Shown here in pieces: positions 1 through 7,244 of a stretch of DNA of 36,504 bases; the stretch's first letter is position 1; each line of letters opens with the position of its first letter. The notes under the pieces are model-generated. The model was not told the DNA's origin. It ran no database searches and was given only the letters and a program-made list of their open reading frames with translations. The stretch is from Kribbia dieselivorans NBRC 106261. Lineage in GTDB: Bacteria; Actinomycetota; Actinomycetes; Actinomycetales; Dermatophilaceae. A program made the translations under genes and the position numbers. The stretch lies in assembly GCF_001552435.1 (NCBI RefSeq), contig NZ_BCRE01000060.1:1-36504 (forward strand). Direction: 5' to 3'.

Positions 1-33
1 ACTCCTGAGGCGGCCCGAATCCATCACTCGGCG
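1..33. repeat. Family B palindromic repeat, right part only (cut by window edge)
   Basis: The arm at 14-30 matches the right arm of the two complete family B copies at 33734-33790 and 34333-34389 with one change (CCCGAATCC for CCCGAAACC). The preceding CTGAGGCGG resembles their loop, and the trailing GGCG is shared. The left arm must lie before base 1. It sits just upstream of the acyl-CoA synthetase start at 52. Confidence 0.75.
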
Positions 34-51
34 GGTTGGCAGGATGGACCC

Positions 52-1476
52 ATGAGTCAACTGCTGCTTGATCTGCGCGCGCCCCGTCGACCGGACGAGC
101 CCGCCGCGGTGATCATCGACGACGTCGCCTGCACACGGGCGGAGCTTCGCGCGGCTGGGTTGTCCTTCGCCGCCACCATTGCGGGCGACGGACCCGTCGC
201 CGTGTGCGCGACACCGACGATGTCGACCGTCGTGGCGGTGGTCGGTTGCATCCTGGCCGGGGTCCCGGTCGTGCCCGTGCCCCCCGACGCCGGCCACGCC
301 GAGGTCGAACACATCCTGCGGGACTCCGCCTCGACCCACTGGGTCGGGGACGCGCGCGACGACGTGCCCCTGCCGGTGCTGCCGGTCCCGCCTGTCGGCG
401 CGACCGCCAGGCCCGACGCGGTGCCCGCCGTCGAGTCGGATCCGGCCGCGGTCGCGATGATCCTCTACACCTCGGGCACGACGGGTGCGCCCAAGGGCGT
501 GCTGCTCAGTCATGGCGCGATCGCGGCGGGCCTCGAGGCGCTCGCGGAGGCGTGGGACTGGACGGACGCCGACACGGTCGTCCACGGGCTGCCGCTCTTC
601 CACGTGCATGGGCTGATCCTCGGCGTCCTCGGTGCGCTGCATCTGGGGTCGCGCGTGATCCACACCGGCAAGCCGAGGCCGGAGCGGTACGCGGCCGCCG
701 GGGGCACGATGTACTTCGGTGTGCCCACCGTCTGGAGCCGCGTGGTGGCCGACGAGCCGTCGGCGCGGGCGTTGTCGTCGGCCCGGCTGCTCGTCTCCGG
801 GAGCGCCGCGCTGCCGGTGCCCGTCTTCGACCGTCTGCGTGAACTCACCGGCCACGCGCCCATCGAGCGGTACGGCATGAGCGAGACCATGATCACCCTG
901 AGCACGCGGGCCGGTGGGGAGCGTCGTCCGGGCTGGGTCGGTCTGCCCGTCGCGGGCGTCGAGACGCGGCTGCGCACGGAGGACGGCTCACCCGTCCTGC
1001 CCGACGGAGAAAGCATCGGTCGGCTCGAGGTGCGAGGCCCCATGCTGTTCTCCGGCTATCTCAACCGCCCCGAGGTGACGGCCGATTCGTGGACCGACGA
1101 CGGATGGTTCATCACCGGGGACATCGCCGCGGTCGACGGCGGCGGCTTCCACCGGATCGTCGGGCGGGAGTCGGTCGACCTCATCAAGTCCGGTGGGTAC
1201 CGGGTGGGTGCCGGCGAGATCGAGTCCTCGTTGTTGGCTCGTCCCGAGGTCGGCGAGGTGGCCGTGGTCGGGGTGCCCGATGACGATCTCGGGCAGCGCA
1301 TCGTCGCGTTCGTCGTCACCGCGCCGGGCGTCGCGTCGCCGGAGTTGGCGGAGACGTTGATCGCGCATGTCGCCGAGGACCTCTCGTGGCACAAGCGACC
1401 GCGCGAGATCCGGTTCGTCGAGGCGCTGCCGCGCAACGCGATGAGCAAGGTGCAGAAGAAGCTGCTGATGAGTTGA
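52..1476 (+). CDS. matB: MatB-like acyl-CoA synthetase (probable malonyl-CoA synthetase)
   Basis: This is a class I adenylate-forming enzyme, expected to activate a carboxylic acid (malonate or methylmalonate in MatB) to its CoA thioester through an acyl-AMP in the cytoplasm. The 474 residues fit the short MatB group (about 485) better than 540-residue fatty acyl-CoA ligases. Visible motifs are the P-loop YTSGTTGAPKG (139-149), LPLFHVHG, ERYGMSET (272-279), WFITGD, the hinge VGRESVDLIKSGGYRVGAGEIE and the catalytic lysine in NAMSKVQKK (K466). The arginine in the TRAGGERRPG segment after the ERYGMSET motif corresponds to the malonate-carboxylate-binding arginine of Streptomyces MatB, which argues for a dicarboxylate substrate. 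The ATG at 52 follows a purine-rich AGGATGG. The gene stands alone and converges on the oxidoreductase at 1561 across a family A hairpin. Substrate identity is inferred. Confidence 0.85.
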   Translation: MSQLLLDLRAPRRPDEPAAVIIDDVACTRAELRAAGLSFAATIAGDGPVAVCATPTMSTVVAVVGCILAGVPVVPVPPDAGHAEVEHILRDSASTHWVGDARDDVPLPVLPVPPVGATARPDAVPAVESDPAAVAMILYTSGTTGAPKGVLLSHGAIAAGLEALAEAWDWTDADTVVHGLPLFHVHGLILGVLGALHLGSRVIHTGKPRPERYAAAGGTMYFGVPTVWSRVVADEPSARALSSARLLVSGSAALPVPVFDRLRELTGHAPIERYGMSETMITLSTRAGGERRPGWVGLPVAGVETRLRTEDGSPVLPDGESIGRLEVRGPMLFSGYLNRPEVTADSWTDDGWFITGDIAAVDGGGFHRIVGRESVDLIKSGGYRVGAGEIESSLLARPEVGEVAVVGVPDDDLGQRIVAFVVTAPGVASPELAETLIAHVAEDLSWHKRPREIRFVEALPRNAMSKVQKKLLMS

Positions 1477-1486
1477 CCGCCCCTCC

Positions 1487-1536
1487 CGGTTCGAGGTATG
1501 ACGCGGCGGGAATCCGCCGCGTCATACCTCGAACCG
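1487..1536. repeat. Family A palindrome; likely bidirectional terminator
   Basis: Perfect 23-bp arms (1487-1509 and 1514-1536) enclose a 4-nt loop GAAT. The outer arm is the family A core CGGTTCGAGGTAT; the inner stem GACGCGGCGG is unique to this copy but fully paired. It lies between convergent genes ending at 1476 and 1561. There is no U-tract, so termination by hairpin alone is inferred. Confidence 0.9.
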
Positions 1537-1560
1537 CGTGAGGAAGTGGCAGGGTCGCGC

Positions 1561-2538
1561 TCAGCTGCCGGGGGTCGTCAGGACGATCTTGCCGAACGCG
1601 GATCCGTCGGCGATCTTGGCGAACCCCTCGGCGGCGCGTTCCATCGGGAGCACCGAGTCGATCGCCGGCGTGATCCCCAGCGAGTGCACGAGGTTGACCA
1701 GGCGCTCCAACTCGTCGCGGTTGCCCATGGTCGAGCCCACAATGCGCAACTGCTTGAAGAACACGTGCGTGAGTTCGGTGCGGTCCGGGTTGTCGCCGGA
1801 GGTCGCGCCGGAGATGACGATGGTGCCGCCGGGCTTGAGCGACTTGACCGAGTGCGACCACGTGGCCGCGCCGACGGTCTCCATGACCGCGTCCATCTTC
1901 TCGGGCAACCGCGCTCCGCTCTCGAAGACCGCCTCGGCGCCGAGGGCGAGAGCCTTCTCACGCTTCTCCGCATCGCGCGAGGTGGCGAAGACGCGGAACC
2001 CGGCCGCGGCGCCCAACTGGATCAACGCGGTCGCGACCCCGCCGCCGGCCCCCTGGACGAGGATTGTGCCGCCGGGCTGCACACCCGAGTTGGTGAAGAG
2101 CATGCGGTAGGCGGTCAGCCAGGCGGTGCTCAGGCAGGCCGCGGTCTCCCACGGCATGTCGGCCGGCTTGCGCACCCAGTTGCGCGCTGGCACGAGCACC
2201 TGCTCGGCGAGCGTGCCGGGGTGGTGTTCGGAGAAGAGTGACCGCTTCGGGTCGAGCGTCTCGTCGCCCTGCCACCCCTCGCTGGCCACGACCGCGTGGA
2301 CGATGACCTCGGTACCGTCGTCGAGCACGCCCGCGGCGTCGCAGCCAAGGATCATCGGGAGTTGGTCCTCGCGCAGACCCACGCCCTTGAGTGACCAGAG
2401 GTCGTGGTGGTTGAGGGCGGCGGCCTTGACGTGCACGCGCACCCAGCCCGGCTGGTCCTCCGGGGCGGGCACATCGCCGACGACAAGGCCGGAGAGCGGA
2501 TCGGTCGTGGACTGGGATGAGGCGTAGACGGCGAGCAT
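1561..2538 (-). CDS. MDR-superfamily NADPH:quinone-type oxidoreductase
   Basis: A medium-chain dehydrogenase/reductase of 325 residues: N-terminal GroES-like fold (LGCDAAGVLDDGTEV near 64-78) and Rossmann domain with the glycine-rich GAGGG at 163-167. The structural-zinc cysteine cluster of alcohol dehydrogenases is not visible, so a zinc-free quinone oxidoreductase or enoyl-reductase-like activity on a reactive carbonyl or alkene, using NAD(P)H, is more likely than alcohol oxidation. Substrate is unknown. It is divergently arranged with the DUF3352 gene (150-bp gap) and convergent with the synthetase at 52. The name 'zinc-binding dehydrogenase' often attached to this family would be misleading here. 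Confidence 0.88.
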   Translation of the reverse strand: MLAVYASSQSTTDPLSGLVVGDVPAPEDQPGWVRVHVKAAALNHHDLWSLKGVGLREDQLPMILGCDAAGVLDDGTEVIVHAVVASEGWQGDETLDPKRSLFSEHHPGTLAEQVLVPARNWVRKPADMPWETAACLSTAWLTAYRMLFTNSGVQPGGTILVQGAGGGVATALIQLGAAAGFRVFATSRDAEKREKALALGAEAVFESGARLPEKMDAVMETVGAATWSHSVKSLKPGGTIVISGATSGDNPDRTELTHVFFKQLRIVGSTMGNRDELERLVNLVHSLGITPAIDSVLPMERAAEGFAKIADGSAFGKIVLTTPGS

Positions 2539-2688
2539 GGAGACACCTTATGGGCACTCGTCCACATGGGTAATGCTCCCCAGTGCGGGAATCGCGCCGG
2601 ACCACTAGCGTCCTGTGCAGACATGGCGTCGGGAATGCGGCGCTGGGTGGGCCTTAGGCCTGCCACCACGACACGGGGGAGATGTGAC

Positions 2689-4569
2689 ATGACATCCGAC
2701 GACTACTGGGGCACCGGCGGCGGCCAGCCGCAGCAACCGGCCCAGAGCCAGCCGCAGCAGCCCGCTTACGGCCAGCCGCAGCAGCCTGCCTACGGCCAGC
2801 CGCAGCAGCCCGCGTACGGCCAGCAGCAGCAGCCGGTTCACGGTCAGTCGGCGTTCGGCCAACCGGCCCACCAGGGCTGGGGCGAAACGCCGGCGTACGC
2901 GGTCGAGGCTCCGGGCGCGTACGGCGGAGCGCCGCAACGCAATCGCGGCAAGATCGTGACCGCGGGTGTGGCCGGCGCCGCCGCCCTGGCCCTTGTCGGT
3001 GGCGCGACGGTGTTCGCCTTCGACCGCCTCGGCGGTGGCGGAGCGCAGCCCGAGGCCGCGATGCCGGCGACGACCATCGCGTTCGCCAAGGTGGACCTCG
3101 ATCCGTCGAGCAGCCAGAAGGTCGACGCGATCCGGTTCCTGAAGAAGTTCCCGAACACGGACAGCCTTCGTGAGGACATGGACCTGCGCAAATGGTTCTT
3201 CGAGGAGGCGTCGAAGAACTCCGACCACAAGAACGACTGGAGCGAGGTCGAGCAGTGGCTCGGCGACCGGGCCGGCGCCGGTTTGGTGCCGGGCACGGAG
3301 GGGGCGTCGCCGCGCTACGCCGTCGTGCTCGCTGTCACGGACAAGGAGAAGGCGCAGGCCTACCTCCCGAAGATGACCGACTCCAACGGCCAGAGCTGTG
3401 AGGTCGGAGACGAGTGGATGACCTGCTCGGACTCCAGTGAGAACCTGCGCGCGGTCGTCGACGCCACCGCCGCCGGCACGCTCGCCGACTCCGAGACCTA
3501 CCAGGCCGACCTCGACGAGCTCGGCGAAGCCGGCATCGCGTCGGCGTGGATGGACCTGACCCAGGTCGCCGAGGTCGCGAAGTCCATGCCCGGGTCGGCC
3601 GGCCTCGTCAACCCCGGCCTGACAAAGCCCGGTACGACCCTGCCGGGGGGCACGACGGGTGGGCTGCCGGGAGCCGCCTCGAACGTCGCGCTCGCCACGA
3701 CTGCAGGTGTGTCCGCGGCGCCGGCCAGCACCGAGCAGGAGCTCTGGAACCAGATGCAGGGGCGCCTGGCGACGACGCTCCGCTTCGACGGCCCGAACCT
3801 CGAGCTCGTGGGCAAGGTCAAGGACCTCTCCGAGACGTACTCGCGCAACGCCGACGCCGGCACCGACATCGGCCGTCTGCCGGCCGACACCATCGGAGCG
3901 GTGAGCGCCAACGGTCTGGGATCCCAGCTGACGAAGTCCTGGCCCGAGATCGAGAAGCAGATCACCAGCACGACGGACGCGCTCGGGTCCTCCGGGAGCG
4001 CCTCGACCGACCCGCTGGCGGCGTTCGAGAAGCAGACCGGTCTGAAACTGCCGGAGGACCTGGCCAAGGCGCTCGGTGAGCGCACTACGCTCGCGGTCGC
4101 CAGCGACGGCAAGCAGCCCAAGGTGGCCCTGATGACCGATGGGGATCGCGGTGTGCTGCAGAAGGTCGTCGACCTCACCCAGAAGTCGCAGACGCCGCCG
4201 AAGCGCACGCCGTCCGGCCCGGGGATCACGCTCCAGCCGCGGGTCGCGCAGCCGCAGATCAAGCTGGAGCTCACGGAGGGCAACGACCGCGCCGTGGTCG
4301 GGTACGGCAAGGGGTACGCGCAGGCCGTCGCCGACGGCAGCGGGCTGGCTGACCAGGAGGCGTTCAAGGCCGCGGTGCCGAATGCCGGTGACGCCGACGC
4401 CGTCGTGTACGTCGACATCGAGAAGGCGATGGAGCTGGCGGGGACCACTGCTGGGACCGCCCCGGTGGAGGGGGCCGTAAAGTACTTCGACCAGCTCCGC
4501 GCGCTGGGGGTGTCGAGCCACCAGAACGGCACCGAGGGTGACTTCACGCTGCGCTTGACGACGAAGTAG
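2689..4569 (+). CDS. DUF3352 membrane-anchored protein with QPQQPAYG repeats
   Basis: A 626-residue protein. Residues 13-52 are five 8-residue QPQQPAYG-type repeats, a disordered cytoplasmic tail common in actinobacterial envelope proteins. One transmembrane segment follows (about 89-111, IVTAGVAGAAALALVGGA), then a long extracytoplasmic region starting ATTIAFAKVDLDPS, characteristic of DUF3352. It contains a Pro/Gly/Thr-rich insertion near 300-330 (PGTTLPGGTTGGLPG). The family function is unknown. The ATG at 2689 is chosen because GGGGGAG lies 6-12 nt upstream; upstream in-frame codons have no ribosome site and would add an unrelated extension. The gene ends 15 bp before a perfect palindrome shared with the convergent MATE gene. 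Confidence 0.88.
   Translation: MTSDDYWGTGGGQPQQPAQSQPQQPAYGQPQQPAYGQPQQPAYGQQQQPVHGQSAFGQPAHQGWGETPAYAVEAPGAYGGAPQRNRGKIVTAGVAGAAALALVGGATVFAFDRLGGGGAQPEAAMPATTIAFAKVDLDPSSSQKVDAIRFLKKFPNTDSLREDMDLRKWFFEEASKNSDHKNDWSEVEQWLGDRAGAGLVPGTEGASPRYAVVLAVTDKEKAQAYLPKMTDSNGQSCEVGDEWMTCSDSSENLRAVVDATAAGTLADSETYQADLDELGEAGIASAWMDLTQVAEVAKSMPGSAGLVNPGLTKPGTTLPGGTTGGLPGAASNVALATTAGVSAAPASTEQELWNQMQGRLATTLRFDGPNLELVGKVKDLSETYSRNADAGTDIGRLPADTIGAVSANGLGSQLTKSWPEIEKQITSTTDALGSSGSASTDPLAAFEKQTGLKLPEDLAKALGERTTLAVASDGKQPKVALMTDGDRGVLQKVVDLTQKSQTPPKRTPSGPGITLQPRVAQPQIKLELTEGNDRAVVGYGKGYAQAVADGSGLADQEAFKAAVPNAGDADAVVYVDIEKAMELAGTTAGTAPVEGAVKYFDQLRALGVSSHQNGTEGDFTLRLTTK
2725..2844 (+). repeat. In-frame 24-bp tandem repeat (five units)
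   Basis: Five consecutive 24-bp units start at 2725, 2749, 2773, 2797 and 2821. The three central copies are nearly identical; the first and last are diverged. They encode the QPQQPAYG tail of the DUF3352 protein, and copy number is likely to vary between strains. Confidence 0.9.
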
Positions 4570-4583
4570 GGGTCCACTCCGCC

Positions 4584-4638
4584 GAGGGAACAATTGTGGC
4601 GACCTATCCACGGGTTAGGTCGCCACAATTGTTCCCTC
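4584..4638. terminator. Family C perfect palindrome between convergent genes
   Basis: Arms 4584-4606 and 4616-4638 are perfectly complementary over 23 bp, with a 9-nt loop that can add two further G-C pairs. The arm includes AACAATTGTGGCGACC and shares nothing with families A or B. It occupies almost the whole gap between the DUF3352 stop (4569) and the MATE stop (4652), so a bidirectional intrinsic terminator is the simplest reading. Confidence 0.85.
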
Positions 4639-4651
4639 GTCGCGTCGTTGG

Positions 4652-6007
4652 TCAGCGGGTGGCGCCGGTGACCATCCACGCGTTGCCGCGGATCCGCTGG
4701 CGGAAGAACCCGCCGCGGATGAGCATGAAGACCCCGAACGCGGCCCACAGCGCCGCCGCCCCGACTGCGGCGGCGCTGACCGGGTCGCGTCCGGCCAGCA
4801 GCCGCGGCGCCGCGTGGTACAGCCCGAGGATCACCGGCAGGTAGCACACGAGGATCGCGACCATCGAGCGCGCCAACCAGCGCCCGTCACCGGCTCCCAT
4901 CAGCACCCCGTCGACGACGAACACGTACCCCGACAGGGGCTGGATCAACGCGACGACGACGAGCGCGGCGGCGATCCCGGCACGCACGGCGGGGTCGGTG
5001 GTGAAGAGCATCGGCAGCACGCGATGGAGCGCGAGCACGCCCAGCCCGAGCGTGACTCCGCCCCAGACACCCCAGCGCAGCATGAGATCGGTCGCGCTGC
5101 GGGCCGCGGCCGCGTCGCCGGCGCCGAGCGCCTTGCCGGTCAGCGCCTGCGCGGCGATGGCCAGGGCGTCGAGCGCGAACGTCAGGAACGTCCAGATCGT
5201 CGCGGTGACCTGGTACGCCGCGAGCGGAGCGTCACCCATCGACGCGGCGGCCCAGACCGTCACGAGGAGGATCGCGCGCAGAGCGAGCGTGCGCACGAGC
5301 AGGGGCACCCCGGTCACCGCCGCCGCGAGAACCCCACCCAGATGCACCCGCCACGACGCGGCCGCGCGTCGGGCATGGCGCAGCAGCACGCCGAGGAGAC
5401 CGGCGGCCATGCCCCATTGCGCGAGGACCGTGCCCCACGCCGCTCCGGCAATGCCCATGTCGAGGCCGATGACGAACCAGAGGTTGAGGGCGATGTTGGC
5501 GCTGAAACCGGCAGTTGAGGCGATCAGTGGCGTGCGGGTGTCCTGCATGCCGCGTAGCGCGCCGGTCGCGGCGAGGGCGATGAGCATGGCCGGCAGGCCG
5601 ATCGCGGAGATCCGCAGATAGATGACGGCCTGGTCGAGGGCGGCGGGGGAGGCACCGAAGACTCGGCTCAGTGGTTCGGCGCCCAGGCCCACGAGGAGCG
5701 CGGTGGGCACGCCGATGAGGGTCGCGAGCCAGACTCCGTCCATGCCGCCCTCGGCCGCGGCCCGTTCGTCTCCGGCGCCGACGCGGCGGGCGACGATGGC
5801 GGTCGTGCCGTAGGCGAGGAAGATGAAGACGTTCGCCGCGGTGAGCAGCACGGCGCTCGCGACCCCGAGGCCGGCCAGGGGTGCGGTGCCGAGGTGGCCG
5901 ATCACGGCCGAGTCGACGAGCAGGAACAGCGGTTCGGCGATGAGGGCGACGAAGGCCGGGACCGCCAGGGCGAGGATTTCGCGGGACTGGCTGGGCGGCT
6001 GGCTCAC
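4652..6007 (-). CDS. MATE-family multidrug/metabolite exporter
   Basis: A polytopic inner-membrane antiporter of 451 residues, the usual MATE length, with about 12 hydrophobic segments. The N-terminus (LAVPAFVALIAEPLFLLVDS, then AVIGHLGTAPLAGLGV) is diagnostic of the DinF-like branch. Expected role is Na+ or H+ driven export of cationic or aromatic compounds; substrate unknown. I choose the GTG at 6007 because TACCCT sits exactly 6 nt upstream, the leaderless pattern seen repeatedly in this window. An ATG at 6040 (MPQILPYYPAR) is in frame but would overlap the divergent rhodanese start, and longer versions are antisense to that gene. MATE genes near dnaB are common in Micrococcales. Confidence 0.92.
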   Translation of the reverse strand: MSQPPSQSREILALAVPAFVALIAEPLFLLVDSAVIGHLGTAPLAGLGVASAVLLTAANVFIFLAYGTTAIVARRVGAGDERAAAEGGMDGVWLATLIGVPTALLVGLGAEPLSRVFGASPAALDQAVIYLRISAIGLPAMLIALAATGALRGMQDTRTPLIASTAGFSANIALNLWFVIGLDMGIAGAAWGTVLAQWGMAAGLLGVLLRHARRAAASWRVHLGGVLAAAVTGVPLLVRTLALRAILLVTVWAAASMGDAPLAAYQVTATIWTFLTFALDALAIAAQALTGKALGAGDAAAARSATDLMLRWGVWGGVTLGLGVLALHRVLPMLFTTDPAVRAGIAAALVVVALIQPLSGYVFVVDGVLMGAGDGRWLARSMVAILVCYLPVILGLYHAAPRLLAGRDPVSAAAVGAAALWAAFGVFMLIRGGFFRQRIRGNAWMVTGATR

Positions 6008-6013
6008 GCGGGC

Positions 6014-6019
6014 AGGGTA
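6014..6019 (-). promoter_or_regulatory. -10 hexamer TACCCT for leaderless MATE mRNA
   Basis: On the minus strand TACCCT is followed by six bases and then the GTG at 6007, so transcription would start at the initiation codon. No convincing -35 was identified. Confidence 0.55.
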
Positions 6020-6038
6020 GTACGGCAAGATCTGCGGC

Positions 6039-6563
6039 ATGTTGCGCCCCGTGTTGCCCGTCGGAGTCCTGGCCGCCTGCGTGCTCGTGTTGGCCGGCTG
6101 CGGTGGTGGGGATGGGTCGTCGGCGTCGAGTGCCACGTCGTCCACCTCGACCTCCGCCACCTCGTCCTCCACCGCGTCCTCCACCTCGACCTCCGCCACC
6201 TCGAGTCCGGTCGATGACCACGCCCATGGCGAGTTTCCCGAGCCGGGGTCGACCGTCGGTCCGGGCACGTTCAAGGACGCCATCACCGCCGGAGCGGTGA
6301 TCATCGACGTGCGCACGCCGCAGGAGTTCGCTCAGGGCCACATCGCGGGCGCGGTGAACCATGACATCGAGTCGGCGCGGGGTCGCGCTGCCCTGGCGGC
6401 CCTCGATCCGTCGAAGCACTACGCGGTGTACTGCCGCTCGGGCAACCGTTCCCGGACGGCGCTGGAGATCATGAACGACGCTGGGGTGGAGCAGGCGTTC
6501 GACCTCGACGGCGGAGTCGAGCTCTGGCAGCAGGTGGGCAACGAACTGGTGACCGGCGACTGA
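6039..6563 (+). CDS. Rhodanese-domain lipoprotein
   Basis: A 174-residue exported protein. The signal peptide ends in the lipobox LVLAGC with lipidation cysteine C21. Residues 27-56 are a Ser/Thr/Ala linker encoded by a partly duplicated tract (24-bp unit at 6141-6164 and again at 6180-6203). A single rhodanese domain follows, with VIIDVRTPQEFAQGHI and the active-site loop CRSGNRS (C132). It could transfer sulfur or handle sulfane or redox species at the outer face of the membrane; the acceptor is unknown. The ATG at 6039 has no clear ribosome site; a weak CAAGAT lies 7 nt upstream. It is divergent from the MATE gene with only 31 bp between starts. Confidence 0.92.
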   Translation: MLRPVLPVGVLAACVLVLAGCGGGDGSSASSATSSTSTSATSSSTASSTSTSATSSPVDDHAHGEFPEPGSTVGPGTFKDAITAGAVIIDVRTPQEFAQGHIAGAVNHDIESARGRAALAALDPSKHYAVYCRSGNRSRTALEIMNDAGVEQAFDLDGGVELWQQVGNELVTGD

Positions 6564-6586
6564 GCTGTTGGGCGGTGCGCGGCTCC

Positions 6587-6592
6587 TACGCT
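6587..6592 (+). promoter_or_regulatory. -10 hexamer TACGCT for the DUF2277 gene
   Basis: TACGCT ends 6 nt before the ATG at 6599. The GGAGG in between is one base from the ATG, too close to act as a ribosome site, so leaderless initiation explains the start better. Confidence 0.55.
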
Positions 6593-6598
6593 GGAGGC

Positions 6599-6880
6599 AT
6601 GTGCCGCAACATCCGTCCCCTGAACAACTTCGAACCCCCGGCCACGCCCGATGAGGTGCACGCCGCCGCGCTGCAGTTCGTGCGCAAGGTCAGCGGGTCG
6701 ACGAAGCCGTCACAGGCGAACCAGGCCGCCTTCGACGAGGCCGTTGACGAGATCGCCGCGGTCACGGCGCGGCTGTTGGAGCGGCTGGTGACGACGGCCC
6801 CGCCGAAGGACCGCGAGGCCGAGGCGGCCAAGGCGAGGGAGCGCTCTCGCGCGCGCTTCGGCGCTCCGGCGTCGGCGTGA
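6599..6880 (+). CDS. DUF2277 family protein
   Basis: A 93-residue cytoplasmic protein opening with MCRNIRPLNNFEPPAT, the hallmark of DUF2277. A helical middle follows (EVHAAALQFVRKVSGSTKPS), then a charged, Arg-rich C-terminus. The family is widespread in actinobacteria and has no assigned function; many members are annotated only by this domain. A GTG at 6575 would add eight residues before the conserved MCRNI and is less likely. It stands alone, 36 bp after the rhodanese gene, and is followed by the DnaA-box tract. Confidence 0.92.
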   Translation: MCRNIRPLNNFEPPATPDEVHAAALQFVRKVSGSTKPSQANQAAFDEAVDEIAAVTARLLERLVTTAPPKDREAEAAKARERSRARFGAPASA

Positions 6881-6904
6881 CGTGCGCGCCCCGGCGCGGC
6901 GAAG

Positions 6905-6920
6905 TGAGTACCCGTACTCA
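6905..6920. promoter_or_regulatory. 16-bp inverted repeat TGAGTACCCGTACTCA
   Basis: Perfect 7-bp arms separated by CC, placed 25 bp after the DUF2277 stop at the left edge of the non-coding tract before dnaB. It is too short for an efficient hairpin terminator and looks like a dimer-binding site. No cognate regulator is apparent. Confidence 0.5.
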
Positions 6921-6936
6921 GGACTTCTACCCGGGG

Positions 6937-7131
6937 GTATCCACGGTCGTTACGGTTGTGAGATGTGGATGACGGGGTGCAAAAGTTTCTTTCGTCCACA
7001 CCACGTGGATCATGAAACTGCAGGTCAGCGGGGCGGGTGCGTGCACATGTCGTGAACTCCCACAAGGTTGTCCACCGATTGTGCACAGTCCGGCGCGGCG
7101 CGCTCCACCGATGGTCCACAAGTTATCCACA
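6937..7131. promoter_or_regulatory. Cluster of DnaA-box-like 9-mers upstream of dnaB
   Basis: The 360 bp between 6881 and the dnaB start hold no gene but many copies of a 9-mer resembling DnaA boxes (TTATCCACA / TTGTCCACA). One is perfect: TTATCCACA at 7123-7131. One-mismatch copies are TCATCCACA (minus, 6964-6972), TCGTCCACA (6992-7000), TTGTCCACC (7068-7076), TTGTGCACA (7079-7087) and TGGTCCACA (7112-7120). Weaker ones lie at 6937-6945 and 7004-7012 (minus). The four right-hand boxes start at 7068, 7079, 7112 and 7123, all multiples of 11 bp apart. A short A/T-rich run lies at 6981-6993. DnaA binding is inferred. Confidence 0.7.
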
Positions 7132-7244
7132 GGGGTCGTTTGGGGTTGTCGGTGGCCGGTGACACCATCGGTGAAGGTCGGGCTGAGTTGCCGATCGTGG
7201 GCGGGTCAAACCGCCGCCGAAACGACGTGATGAGGGGTGGCGGG

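Noticed and set aside
2605-4611. Long open frame on the minus strand opposite the DUF3352 gene (668 codons)
   Set aside because: It is the antisense shadow of a high-GC gene: Arg/Leu/Gly-rich, no domain, no ribosome site, and it covers a clear coding gene with a good start.
6008-6316. N-terminal extension of the MATE frame (acidic VEVEDAVEDEVAEVEV stretch)
   Set aside because: It is antisense to the Ser/Thr-rich linker of the rhodanese lipoprotein; a -10 at leaderless spacing marks GTG 6007 as the start.
6881-7244. Chromosomal origin (oriC) before dnaB
   Set aside because: DnaA-like boxes are present, but dnaA, dnaN and an extended AT-rich unwinding region are not, so I call only a DnaA-box cluster.
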